Origin: Acidocella aminolytica 101 = DSM 11237 | GTDB taxonomy: Bacteria > Pseudomonadota > Alphaproteobacteria > Acetobacterales > Acetobacteraceae | Assembly (NCBI RefSeq): GCF_900129125.1 | Contig: NZ_FQVJ01000005.1 | Coordinates: 62,001-126,000, forward strand | Reading direction: 5' to 3' | DNA length: 64,000 nt | Shown: positions 46,350 through 53,964 of the stretch, piece by piece | Numbering within the stretch: position 1 is the first letter of the stretch | How the letters are laid out: each line of letters begins with the position of its first letter | The notes under the pieces: model-generated | The model's database searches: none | What the model was told of the DNA's origin: nothing | What the model saw: only the letters and a program-made list of their open reading frames with translations | Translations under genes and position numbers: made by a program

Positions 46350-49070
46350 ATGCCGGTGCCATTTTCCGCCGAAGATTTTGATCGTGTATTCGATTCCGCC
46401 ATTCTCCGGCGCGCCCAGAGTGTTATGGCTCTGGGCTTTGTGAAGGATGTGAAACTGGTGGGCGATACCATTGAAGGTGTCGTCGAGGATATGGATGGTA
46501 CCAGGCGAACCACCTCCATCACGCCGGAAAGAAAGGGCAGCCGCGTCTCTTTCGCCGAGCGTGAATGTTCCTGCGGAGAGCGCGGGTGCCGGCATCTGGC
46601 CGCCACGGCGCTGTCCGCGCTTGCGAAATTCACCGAGTTGCGCAAGCCGGAGCCGAAGAGCCTGATCGATACCGTAATTCCCGCAGCGGAGCGCACATAT
46701 ACGCCACCGCCAGCACGCCCGCGCCTGACCGGACGGCGCGCTCGCCCGGCCGCGACCCTGCTGACTGTGGTGCCTGAAGCGCCGGAGCCGGGAGCGACCG
46801 TACTGGAACGCGAGGCAACCCCGGTGATTCGGCTGCGCCGCGTAGCCGGACCGGATGAGTTCAACCGCCAACGTATGATCGACGTACTGACGCTGGATTT
46901 CGATTACGGTGGCGTGCGAGTGGATGGCTCGGACGAAAGCCAGTTTTTGCGTATCCGCTCGGGCGGGCAGATTGTGTTTATCCGCCGTGATCCAGCCGCC
47001 GAGGCCGAGGCGCTGGATGTGCTGCGCCCCGATGGCTTTGTGCAGATGCGCGTAGCGGACGGCAAAGCAGCCCGAGGCCAGCGCGTCCTGGTGTTCCGTG
47101 GCGAGGAAGCGGCGGCGAAATGGCACCACTTTATTGCCGTGCGCGTACCGGAGCTGACGGCTTTGGGCTGGCAGACGCAGATTGACGCGAATTTTGGCCC
47201 GCAGATGGCCGACAATGTCGGCAACCTGGACGTGGTGGTGCAGGATGCTGACAAAGGCAGCTTCAGCCTGGAATTCGGCATCGAGATCGACGGCGAGCGG
47301 CATGCGCTACTGCCAATTCTGGAGCATCTGCTGGCGCGTGGCGGGATTGAGGCGGCACAGATCGTGGACGGGGAGATTATCACCTCGCTTGATGATGGCC
47401 GCGTGATCAAGCTGCCCGCCGACCGTATCAAACGCCTGTTGAATGTGATGGGCGATCTGATCGAGGCCGCCGGCCGCACCGCTGAAAAGAATCTGGTGCT
47501 ACCCGTCGGTGCGGCCTCCACGGTGCTGGACCTGGAGGATGTGCTGACAACCTCCTGGCAGAATGCGGCGGATATCGAGGCGTATGTGGAGCGGTTCCGG
47601 GGCGAGCCGGAAATTATTCCGGTCGAGGTGCCCAAGGCGTTCAAAGGCTCGCTGCGGCCGTATCAGCAGCATGGCGTGGACTGGCTGCAGCATTTGGCCA
47701 GCCATGGGCTCGGCGCGTTTCTGGCCGATGATATGGGGCTGGGTAAGACCGCCCAGACCATCGCCCATATCTGCGTGGAACATGCCGAGGGCCGCTTGAC
47801 CGCACCGGCGCTGATTGTTGTGCCGACCTCGCTGGTGGCGAACTGGACCGCCGAGCTGCGGAAATTCGCGCCGCACCTGAAAACTGAGGTGCTGCACGGC
47901 ATGGAGCGGCATGAGAAGCGCGATAATCTGGACGACACCCATGTGGTGGTGACCACCTACACGGTGCTGACACGCGATATTGAGTTCATGAAACCCCTGC
48001 CCTGGCATCAGGTGGTGCTGGATGAGGCGCAGGCCATTAAGTCCCCCGAGGCGCGAGCCACGCGGGCCGTGTGCCAGCTGAAGGCGGAGAATAAGATCTG
48101 CCTCTCGGGTACGCCGATTGAGAATAACCTGGATGAGCTATGGTCGCAGTTCGCGTTTCTGATGCCCGGCCTGCTGGGCGACCGGCGCGGCTTTACCAAG
48201 CGCTTCCGCACGCCGATTGAAAAGAACGGCGACCCGGTGGTGCGCGGGCAGCTTATCAGCCGGATTCAGCCGTTTATTCTGCGCCGCACGAAGCAGGAGG
48301 TGGCGACCGAACTGCCGCCCAAACATACCATTCTGCGCCGTATCGACCTCGCGCCCGACCAGCGAGAGCTTTACGAGACCATTCGCGGCACGTTGTATGA
48401 AACCGTAAAGGAGCAGATGGCCGAGCGCACCTTGGCGCAAAGCCGGGTGATTGTGCTGGATGCGCTATTGAAGCTGCGTCAGGCTTGCTGTGACCCGCGC
48501 CTGGTGAAGCTGGGGGATTCGCGCGGCACGGAAAGCTCTGCCAAGCTAGATGACCTGATGGAGATGGTGCAGGAACTGATCCCCGAAGGGCGGCGGATTC
48601 TGGTGTTCTCGCAGTTCACCTCCATGCTGGACCTTATCAAACCCCGGCTGGATGAGGCGGGGATATCTTTTGTGGAACTGCGCGGCGACACACGTGACCG
48701 CGCCACCCCGGTGCAGCGGTTTGAGGCCGGGGAAGTACCCTTGTTCCTGATCTCGTTGAAGGCAGGCGGGCGCGGGCTGAACCTGACCTCGGCGGATACG
48801 GTGATCCATTATGACCCATGGTGGAACCCTGCGATCGAGGCGCAGGCTTCTGACCGCGCTCACCGTATCGGCCAAACGAAATCCGTATTCGTATACAAGC
48901 TGATCGCCACCGATACGGTGGAAGAGCGGATTTTGGAATTGCAGCAGCGCAAGGCCGAGTTGGCGAGCATTGCATTCCATGAAAATGGCGGGATGGCATT
49001 CAATTCCGACGATATCGACTTCTTGTTTGGGCGGGACCAGGCTGCGGACGCGGAAGCCGAGGCGGCCTGA
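46350..49070 (+). CDS. SWIM zinc finger SNF2-family helicase
   Basis: A 906-residue nucleic-acid translocase. A SWIM-type zinc finger lies near the N-terminus (Cys73, Cys75, Cys80, His82 in ECSCGERGCRH). A middle region of unassigned function spans about 100-420. Then come the SNF2 ATPase core with Walker A DDMGLGKTAQT (about 460), the DEAQ box (about 558), LSGTPIENNLDELWSQ, and the C-terminal helicase domain with GGRGLNLTSAD and DRAHRIGQTK. It stands alone with no methylase, nuclease or defence gene beside it, so general chromatin or repair use is as likely as defence. A small GC hairpin lies about 40 bases upstream. Confidence 0.9.
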   Translation: MPVPFSAEDFDRVFDSAILRRAQSVMALGFVKDVKLVGDTIEGVVEDMDGTRRTTSITPERKGSRVSFAERECSCGERGCRHLAATALSALAKFTELRKPEPKSLIDTVIPAAERTYTPPPARPRLTGRRARPAATLLTVVPEAPEPGATVLEREATPVIRLRRVAGPDEFNRQRMIDVLTLDFDYGGVRVDGSDESQFLRIRSGGQIVFIRRDPAAEAEALDVLRPDGFVQMRVADGKAARGQRVLVFRGEEAAAKWHHFIAVRVPELTALGWQTQIDANFGPQMADNVGNLDVVVQDADKGSFSLEFGIEIDGERHALLPILEHLLARGGIEAAQIVDGEIITSLDDGRVIKLPADRIKRLLNVMGDLIEAAGRTAEKNLVLPVGAASTVLDLEDVLTTSWQNAADIEAYVERFRGEPEIIPVEVPKAFKGSLRPYQQHGVDWLQHLASHGLGAFLADDMGLGKTAQTIAHICVEHAEGRLTAPALIVVPTSLVANWTAELRKFAPHLKTEVLHGMERHEKRDNLDDTHVVVTTYTVLTRDIEFMKPLPWHQVVLDEAQAIKSPEARATRAVCQLKAENKICLSGTPIENNLDELWSQFAFLMPGLLGDRRGFTKRFRTPIEKNGDPVVRGQLISRIQPFILRRTKQEVATELPPKHTILRRIDLAPDQRELYETIRGTLYETVKEQMAERTLAQSRVIVLDALLKLRQACCDPRLVKLGDSRGTESSAKLDDLMEMVQELIPEGRRILVFSQFTSMLDLIKPRLDEAGISFVELRGDTRDRATPVQRFEAGEVPLFLISLKAGGRGLNLTSADTVIHYDPWWNPAIEAQASDRAHRIGQTKSVFVYKLIATDTVEERILELQQRKAELASIAFHENGGMAFNSDDIDFLFGRDQAADAEAEAA

Positions 49071-49076
49071 GTTCAG

Positions 49077-49106
49077 AACGCCGCCTTACCCAAACAAGGC
49101 GGCGTT
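49077..49106 (+). terminator. terminator-like hairpin after the SNF2 helicase
   Basis: A perfect 11-bp stem (AACGCCGCCTT / AAGGCGGCGTT) with an 8-base loop starts 6 bases after the stop. A short T-run (CTTTTG) follows at a distance of about 9 bases. Confidence 0.6.
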
Positions 49107-49144
49107 TGAGACCTTTTGCGAGTCGTTTTGGAGGATCCACAGCC

Positions 49145-49966
49145 ATGGGTAAGCTGGTCTGGCTCGCCTCCTACCCGAAATCCGGTAATACCTGGGTGAG
49201 GGCTTTTCTACATAATTACATCGTCAATGCCGAGACACCGCACAGCATTAATAATCTGGTAGATTTTTCCGTGGCTGAATGCGCCATGGGGTTTTTTGGT
49301 ACGCCGGGTGAGGTGCTGAGCCCGCGTGAGGTACAGGCCAGGCGCCCGCAAGCGCATGAGACACTCACCAAGCTCCACCCGGATCTGGTGTTCGTGAAAA
49401 CGCACAACGCCAACCTCACTTTGCACAACGTGCCGCTTTGCACGCCCACCCTCACCGCCGGGGCAATTTATATTGTGCGCGATCCCAGGGATGTGGCGCT
49501 CTCTTACGCAGCGTTCACGGGCAAAAATGTCGATGAGATTATTGAGTTCATGGGCCAGGATGGGGCGGCCAATGCCAGCGATGGGGTTCAAGTGTTTGAA
49601 CTACTCTCCTCCTGGTCACAACATGCGCTCTCTTGGGTGTCCACCCCGCGCCGGCTGTTGGTGCGTTACGAGGATTTGCTAGCCGACCCGGAGCGCGGAT
49701 TCGGGCGGATGGTCCGATTTCTGGGCGGGACAAACGATAGGCCGGAGCTGGCACGGCTGCGCCGGGCGATTGAATTCAGCAGTTTTTCAACCCTTTCCGG
49801 CCAGGAAGCCCGGAATGGGTACCGGGCGGCGGGGGCGGCAGGCGGAAAATTTTTCCGCGCCGGGCAGGCTGGGGGCTGGCGGGACAGGCTAACACAAGCC
49901 CAAACTGCGAAAATCTGGGCCGCGCATGGTCACGTCATGGAAAAATTTGGTTATCCCCAGAAATAA
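49145..49966 (+). CDS. sulfotransferase-domain protein
   Basis: A 273-residue PAPS-dependent sulfotransferase fold. The 5'-phosphosulfate loop is YPKSGNTWVRAFL near the N-terminus, and the 3'-phosphate motif IYIVRDPRDVALSYA lies near residue 115. Further down are VRYEDLLADPERGF and a C-terminal KFFRAGQAGGWRD that matches the family's RKGxxGDW region loosely. The ATG at 49145 has GGAGG upstream. Such enzymes sulfate glycans, lipids or small molecules; the acceptor is not visible. No PAPS synthesis genes are adjacent. Confidence 0.85.
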   Translation: MGKLVWLASYPKSGNTWVRAFLHNYIVNAETPHSINNLVDFSVAECAMGFFGTPGEVLSPREVQARRPQAHETLTKLHPDLVFVKTHNANLTLHNVPLCTPTLTAGAIYIVRDPRDVALSYAAFTGKNVDEIIEFMGQDGAANASDGVQVFELLSSWSQHALSWVSTPRRLLVRYEDLLADPERGFGRMVRFLGGTNDRPELARLRRAIEFSSFSTLSGQEARNGYRAAGAAGGKFFRAGQAGGWRDRLTQAQTAKIWAAHGHVMEKFGYPQK

Positions 49967-50101
49967 TTTCTCATCTGAATGGGCTGGGCTGGATTTAACA
50001 TGACAATTCGGCGGCAACGGGACTAGCCTGAGAATCCGGGCAAGGCCCGCCTATGAAGGGGGTCACCCGGTTTTGTTGGCCAACAGCCATTAGGAGACAC
50101 C

Positions 50102-50269
50102 ATGAACCTGCAATCGCGTCTCGAGGCCCTGAAAGGGCGGCATGCCAGCCTGGAAAGCCAGATCGCCGATGAAGACCGGCGGCCGCAACCGGATATGGCG
50201 GCGCTCTCACGCCTGAAGTTGGAGAAATTGCGGCTGAAGGAAGAAATGGAGCGAATAAGAGCGCAGTAA
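50102..50269 (+). CDS. YdcH/DUF465 family small protein
   Basis: A 55-residue charged helical protein starting MNLQSRLEALKGRHASLE and ending in a heptad-rich KLEKLRLKEEMERIR, typical of the DUF465 (YdcH) coiled-coil family. AGGAGA lies 5-10 bases before the ATG. Strong terminator directly after. Function unknown in the family. Confidence 0.85.
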   Translation: MNLQSRLEALKGRHASLESQIADEDRRPQPDMAALSRLKLEKLRLKEEMERIRAQ

Positions 50270-50279
50270 ACGCATACAA

Positions 50280-50306
50280 GAAGGGGGCCAAACGGCCCCC
50301 TTCTTC
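50280..50306. terminator. bidirectional intrinsic terminator
   Basis: A perfect 10-bp stem (GAAGGGGGCC / GGCCCCCTTC) with an AAAC loop, between the convergent ydcH-like and DUF1013 genes. Confidence 0.85.
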
Positions 50307-50324
50307 GTTGTCTCGGCGGCCGGG

Positions 50325-50900
50325 TCAGGCGGCTTCGTGATCCTCACCACCCGGTGCGGGCGGCGGGGTAAGACCTTCGCGAGTCACGCGCTCATTGGCG
50401 GCGGCCACAGCGTCGTTAAGGTCAGACTGTTTGCACAGGCCGAGAATCACCGGGTCGCGCGGCTTGATGTTGGCGCTGTTCCAGTGCGAACGGTCGCGGA
50501 TTTTCTGGATGGTATCTTTGGTGGTGCCGAGCAGCTTCACGATTTGGGCATCGGTCAGATGCGGGTAGCTGCGCAGCAGGAAGGCGATGGCATCTGGACG
50601 GTCATTGCGCTTGGCAACAGGGGTATAGCGGCCACCCTTCTGCTTCTTGTTCATCTCCGGCTGCGGCAGCAGCTTGAGACGGCGGGAGGGGTCAGCTTCG
50701 CAACGCTGGATATCCGCGGCGGTCACTTGCTTGTTGGCCACCGGGTCATACCCCACGATCCCTTGCGCGACTTCACCATCCGCGATGGCCTGGACTTCCA
50801 GCGGGTGCATACCGCAAAAGGCGGCAATCTGCTCGAAGGTCAGGCCGGTCTTGTCAATCAGCCAGACTGCGGTAGCTTTGGGCATCAAGGGCAAGGACAT
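50325..50900 (-). CDS. DUF1013 (TrcR-type) regulator
   Basis: A 191-residue protein nearly confined to Alphaproteobacteria. It has a helix-turn-helix-like N-terminal part (KTGLTFEQIAAFCGMHPLEV), a central basic segment, and a second HTH-like stretch (LTDAQIVKLLGTTKDTIQ), so it may bind DNA at two points. The family is labelled cell-cycle transcriptional regulator TrcR in current annotation, but mechanism here is inference. AAAGGTG lies upstream of the ATG. Confidence 0.85.
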   Translation of the reverse strand: MSLPLMPKATAVWLIDKTGLTFEQIAAFCGMHPLEVQAIADGEVAQGIVGYDPVANKQVTAADIQRCEADPSRRLKLLPQPEMNKKQKGGRYTPVAKRNDRPDAIAFLLRSYPHLTDAQIVKLLGTTKDTIQKIRDRSHWNSANIKPRDPVILGLCKQSDLNDAVAAANERVTREGLTPPPAPGGEDHEAA

Positions 50901-51026
50901 GGATCGAACACCTTTTCTCGTTTCGGGCCGAGGCGCCCGGAACGGACATAGTTACTCGCTTCGGCCGCGCAAGTACAACTGGCGCGGCTTATCGAGCGCG
51001 CGCCACCCTCAGGTCAAGACCAATCC

Positions 51027-51230
51027 ATGACATTTTCAGAAGAAGATCTCCCGCCCCGCAAGAAAAAATTGCTGGAACCGCCTGCGCTCGATAGCTTGGG
51101 CGTGGAAGAGCTGACACTCTATATTACAGAGCTGGAAGCCGAGATTACCCGCGTGCGCGAGGCGATTAAGGCCAAGCAGGCTCATGCGGCCGCCGCATCT
51201 TTGTTCTTCAAGCCGCCCTCCGGGGCATGA
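51027..51230 (+). CDS. DUF1192 family small protein
   Basis: A 67-residue protein with the DUF1192 pattern: PPALDSLGVEELTLYITELEAEI followed by a charged helix. Common in Alphaproteobacteria, function unknown. It overlaps the following smr gene by 4 bases and appears to lead a three-gene operon (DUF1192-smr-xre). Confidence 0.8.
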   Translation: MTFSEEDLPPRKKKLLEPPALDSLGVEELTLYITELEAEITRVREAIKAKQAHAAAASLFFKPPSGA

Positions 51231-51760
51231 GGCGGGCTAGCGCCATGGCGCGGCGGCGTGGTTTGACACAGGAGGACCGGGATTTATGGGCAGCCTATAG
51301 CCGGACCCTAACCCGGCTGATGCCCGGAAAATCAAGGCTTCCCGGGCCACCTGCCCCCCCTGCCCCAGCCGCGCCGCCGCCGGAGATGGAAGCCCCGCCC
51401 CCGCCTGTGAAGCGCCGGTCACCAGCTGCCGCGCTAGGGGTGAATGCCGCTCCGGCGGGGGTGGATAAATCTACCTGGGGCAAGTTCCGCGCCCAAAAGA
51501 TCCGAGCCGAAGCGCGGCTGGACCTGCACGGCCACACAGCCGCACGGGCCCACCGGGAGGTGATGCAGTTTGTGGAGATGGCGCATGCCACAGGGCTGCG
51601 CTGCGTGGAGATCATTACCGGTAACGGCGAAATTCTAGCACGGGAGTTGCCCCATTGGCTGAACACCCCGAGCGTACGGCCGCTGATACTGGGCCTAGCC
51701 CACCCGCACGCCCGCAATAGCGGCGCGATCAGGGTGCTGCTGCGGCGCCGGCGGACATGA
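51227..51760 (+). CDS. Smr-domain protein
   Basis: A 177-residue protein with a Pro/Ala-rich N-terminal half and a C-terminal Smr (small MutS-related) nuclease domain from about residue 90. LDLHGHTAARAH and EIITGNGE are the conserved motifs; the usual TGKG reads TGNG here. Smr domains cleave RNA at stalled ribosomes or nick DNA. The lysine-to-asparagine change may affect activity but is only one residue. 4-base overlaps with neighbours on both sides. Confidence 0.88.
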   Translation: MRRASAMARRRGLTQEDRDLWAAYSRTLTRLMPGKSRLPGPPAPPAPAAPPPEMEAPPPPVKRRSPAAALGVNAAPAGVDKSTWGKFRAQKIRAEARLDLHGHTAARAHREVMQFVEMAHATGLRCVEIITGNGEILARELPHWLNTPSVRPLILGLAHPHARNSGAIRVLLRRRRT

Positions 51761-52185
51761 CGCCGTTTGGGGAAAAGCTACGCGCCCTACGGCAGGAGCG
51801 CGGGCTGCTGCTGAAGGATATGGCGGCGGCGTTGCAAGTATCCTCAGCTTATCTTTCAGCGCTGGAACATGGGCGGCGGGGCGCGCCCTCGGCCGGGCTG
51901 ATTCATCAGATCTGCCATTATTTCGGGCTGATCTGGGACGACGCGGATGAGCTGACGGCGCTAGCTAAACAATCTCGCCCCCGGCTGAAGCTGAACAGCG
52001 CCGGTCTGACCGCAGAACAGACCGCCCTGGCCAACCGGCTGGCAAAGGAGTTGCGGAACCTGGACCCAGAGACAGTGCGGGCTATTCAGGCGGTGCTGGA
52101 CCAGGCGCGGCCAGTTATGCCGCCAGCACCCCCCGCTCGCGCAAGGCGCCGAGCAAAGCCAGCAGTGGCAGGCCGAGTACCGTGA
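51757..52185 (+). CDS. XRE-family helix-turn-helix regulator
   Basis: A 142-residue protein with a Cro/CI-type HTH in residues about 5-60 (LRALRQERGLLLKDMAAAL, then SSAYLSALEHGRRG). The C-terminal 25 residues are Pro/Arg-rich and overlap the convergent maf gene by 71 bases. The Smr-XRE pair is conserved in alphaproteobacteria. Target unknown. Confidence 0.85.
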   Translation: MTPFGEKLRALRQERGLLLKDMAAALQVSSAYLSALEHGRRGAPSAGLIHQICHYFGLIWDDADELTALAKQSRPRLKLNSAGLTAEQTALANRLAKELRNLDPETVRAIQAVLDQARPVMPPAPPARARRRAKPAVAGRVP

Positions 52186-52711
52186 AATAATCGCCCTCGA
52201 CACGGGTGAAAAGCTGCGCACCCGGCCCTTCAAGCCGATAAGCGCCAACGCAATGCAGGATCTCCCCGGCCTCGGCGGCGAGATAAGCCTGCAGAAAATC
52301 TTCAGAAAAGCGGCGCATGGAAAGGTGAGCACTTTCCACATGCGTCCAGACCGGCGCGCCACCTTGCACAAGGCAGACGGCAGTGACGAGCTCATGCGTC
52401 TGGCCTGAAAGCGTCCGCAGATGGGTGGCAGCTTCCGGCAGGTCGCGGGGCTTGTCGTAGATTTTACCGCCGCAGACCAAAAGCTGATCCCCACCAATAA
52501 CCAGCGCGTCCGGCTGCTGGCTGGAGACCGCCTGGGCCTTGGCCAGCGCCAGGGTGGAGGCCAACGCCGCGGGCGGGCCGGAGAAACCAACTTTGAGCGC
52601 CGCTTCATCCACCTGGGAGGGCGTAGCCTCAAACGGCACGGCGGCACCGGCCAGCATGGCTTTGCGGCTGGCGGAGAGGCTGGCGAGGATCAGGCGTGGA
52701 GCTTCTGGCAC
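52115..52711 (-). CDS. Maf-like nucleotide pyrophosphatase
   Basis: A 198-residue Maf-family protein that hydrolyses non-canonical nucleoside triphosphates. It starts with the signature LILASLSASRKAML, has DALVIGGDQLL in the middle and the C-terminal VEGDYFTVLGLPL. The 3' end overlaps the tail of the XRE gene on the other strand, and its 5' end overlaps the AraC gene by 22 bases. Subtype (YhdE or YceF) not resolved. Confidence 0.92.
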   Translation of the reverse strand: MPEAPRLILASLSASRKAMLAGAAVPFEATPSQVDEAALKVGFSGPPAALASTLALAKAQAVSSQQPDALVIGGDQLLVCGGKIYDKPRDLPEAATHLRTLSGQTHELVTAVCLVQGGAPVWTHVESAHLSMRRFSEDFLQAYLAAEAGEILHCVGAYRLEGPGAQLFTRVEGDYFTVLGLPLLALLGALRERGVLAA

Positions 52712-53709
52712 GCTTGTCTGTAGCGCGCGGGGGAAAGGCCCGTCCAGCGCGTGAAGGCGCGAGAAAAGGCGCTGAGTTCCGAATAGCCCAGCAGCAAGGC
52801 CAGATCCGTGAAGGCGATGCCAGGCTGGGCGGCGTAGCTTTCCGCCAGCTCGCGGCGGATGCTTTGGGTGAGTTCGGAGAAATCCGCGCCTTCCAGCGCC
52901 AGGCGTCGGTAGAGCCCGGTGCGGCTGAGGCCCAGCCGGGCGGCGACATGGTCAATATTCGCCTCGCCACTGGCAAAGCCGGAACGGATCAAGCTGAGCA
53001 CTTGGCCACGAAAATCTTCCGGCACGGTGTCAGCGGCCAAGCGGCGGAGCGTGGCCTCTAGCCCCGGCAGGCGGGGCGTGTTGGCGCCCGGCATGCGCAT
53101 GGTGAGGACCGCGGCAGGAAAGAGAATGGCGTTGCGCCCGGCGGCGTAATAGACCGGGGCGTTGAAGGCGGCTTCCACCGCGAGGGCATCCGCCGCGCGC
53201 AGATGCTCGAACTGCACCTCCGTCGGAGCCCAGCTTGGCCCAATGCAGCGGCGAAAAATGCCAGTGAAGATGGCGATAGATAGTTCCGCATCCTGTCGGC
53301 GGTGGGTGATGCGACCATCAGTGATCTGATATTCCAGCGCCATCAGCCCGCCCCCAGCCCGCAGGCGCAGGGCGGAATGTTCCTGCAAGGCCGGGAAATG
53401 GGCGCATAAATTATGCAGCGCCGCCCCAAGCGTGGGCGAGGCCAGCACCAGCGCGCCAAGCGGCCCCATCTGCTCTACCTGATATTGAAACCCGAAGCGC
53501 AGGCCGAAATCATCCGCGCCGGTCTGCCGGGCCGCAACCTCAAACAGATGGCAATAATGATTCAGGTTGAGACGGATGGAGGGGTTTTCCAGCGCTGACA
53601 GGCGCAGCCGCGCGGCGCCGAAAACGCGCTCGGCATCGCCGCCGCATTGGCCAATCACGCCGCCGACACCACAAGCCGCCGCGGCGGAAATGCGGGGTTC
53701 CATGCCCAT
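52690..53709 (-). CDS. AraC-family transcriptional regulator
   Basis: A 339-residue regulator with an N-terminal arabinose-binding-like (AraC_binding_2/OruR-type) domain (QVEQMGPLGALVLASPTLG, residues about 80-100) and a C-terminal double HTH from about residue 240 (VAARLGLSRTGLYRRL and FTDLALLLGYSELSAFSRAF). Three in-frame ATGs crowd the start; 53709 gives the best spacing (8 bases) to GGAAGG. Divergent from the amine oxidase, which it probably controls, though this is inference. Confidence 0.88.
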   Translation of the reverse strand: MGMEPRISAAAACGVGGVIGQCGGDAERVFGAARLRLSALENPSIRLNLNHYCHLFEVAARQTGADDFGLRFGFQYQVEQMGPLGALVLASPTLGAALHNLCAHFPALQEHSALRLRAGGGLMALEYQITDGRITHRRQDAELSIAIFTGIFRRCIGPSWAPTEVQFEHLRAADALAVEAAFNAPVYYAAGRNAILFPAAVLTMRMPGANTPRLPGLEATLRRLAADTVPEDFRGQVLSLIRSGFASGEANIDHVAARLGLSRTGLYRRLALEGADFSELTQSIRRELAESYAAQPGIAFTDLALLLGYSELSAFSRAFTRWTGLSPARYRQACQKLHA

Positions 53710-53732
53710 GCCCATCGCCTTCCGAGAAACTT

Positions 53733-53761
53733 TGTTTATGATAAGGCACGATTCATTTCAA
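53733..53761 (-). promoter_or_regulatory. candidate promoter of the AraC gene
   Basis: On the minus strand, TTGAAA (53756-53761) and TAAACA (53733-53738) are separated by 17 bases, about 24 bases before the AraC start. The -35 is good and the -10 is weak. Confidence 0.3.
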
Positions 53762-53843
53762 CAAAAAGCATCCGCATAATAAATAATCAAATGAAGCTTT
53801 CTTTTTATACAAACAAAAATACGAACGGATTTTTCAGATTAAT

Positions 53844-53860
53844 TTGACGCCAAATGTCAA
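53844..53860. promoter_or_regulatory. TTGAC-N7-GTCAA inverted repeat, possible operator
   Basis: A 5-bp inverted repeat with a 7-base spacer lies in the AT-rich gap between the AraC regulator and the amine oxidase, about 105 bases before the oxidase start. Position suits a regulator site, but short repeats occur by chance. Confidence 0.3.
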
Positions 53861-53964
53861 GCGATGTGGCGGTGGGATGCGATCTTATCACTCCCTGAAA
53901 TTCAACAGGGACATGCCTGCCGCCCGATACGGATGGCGCGTATGAAAAACGAAGGAGTGTAAGG

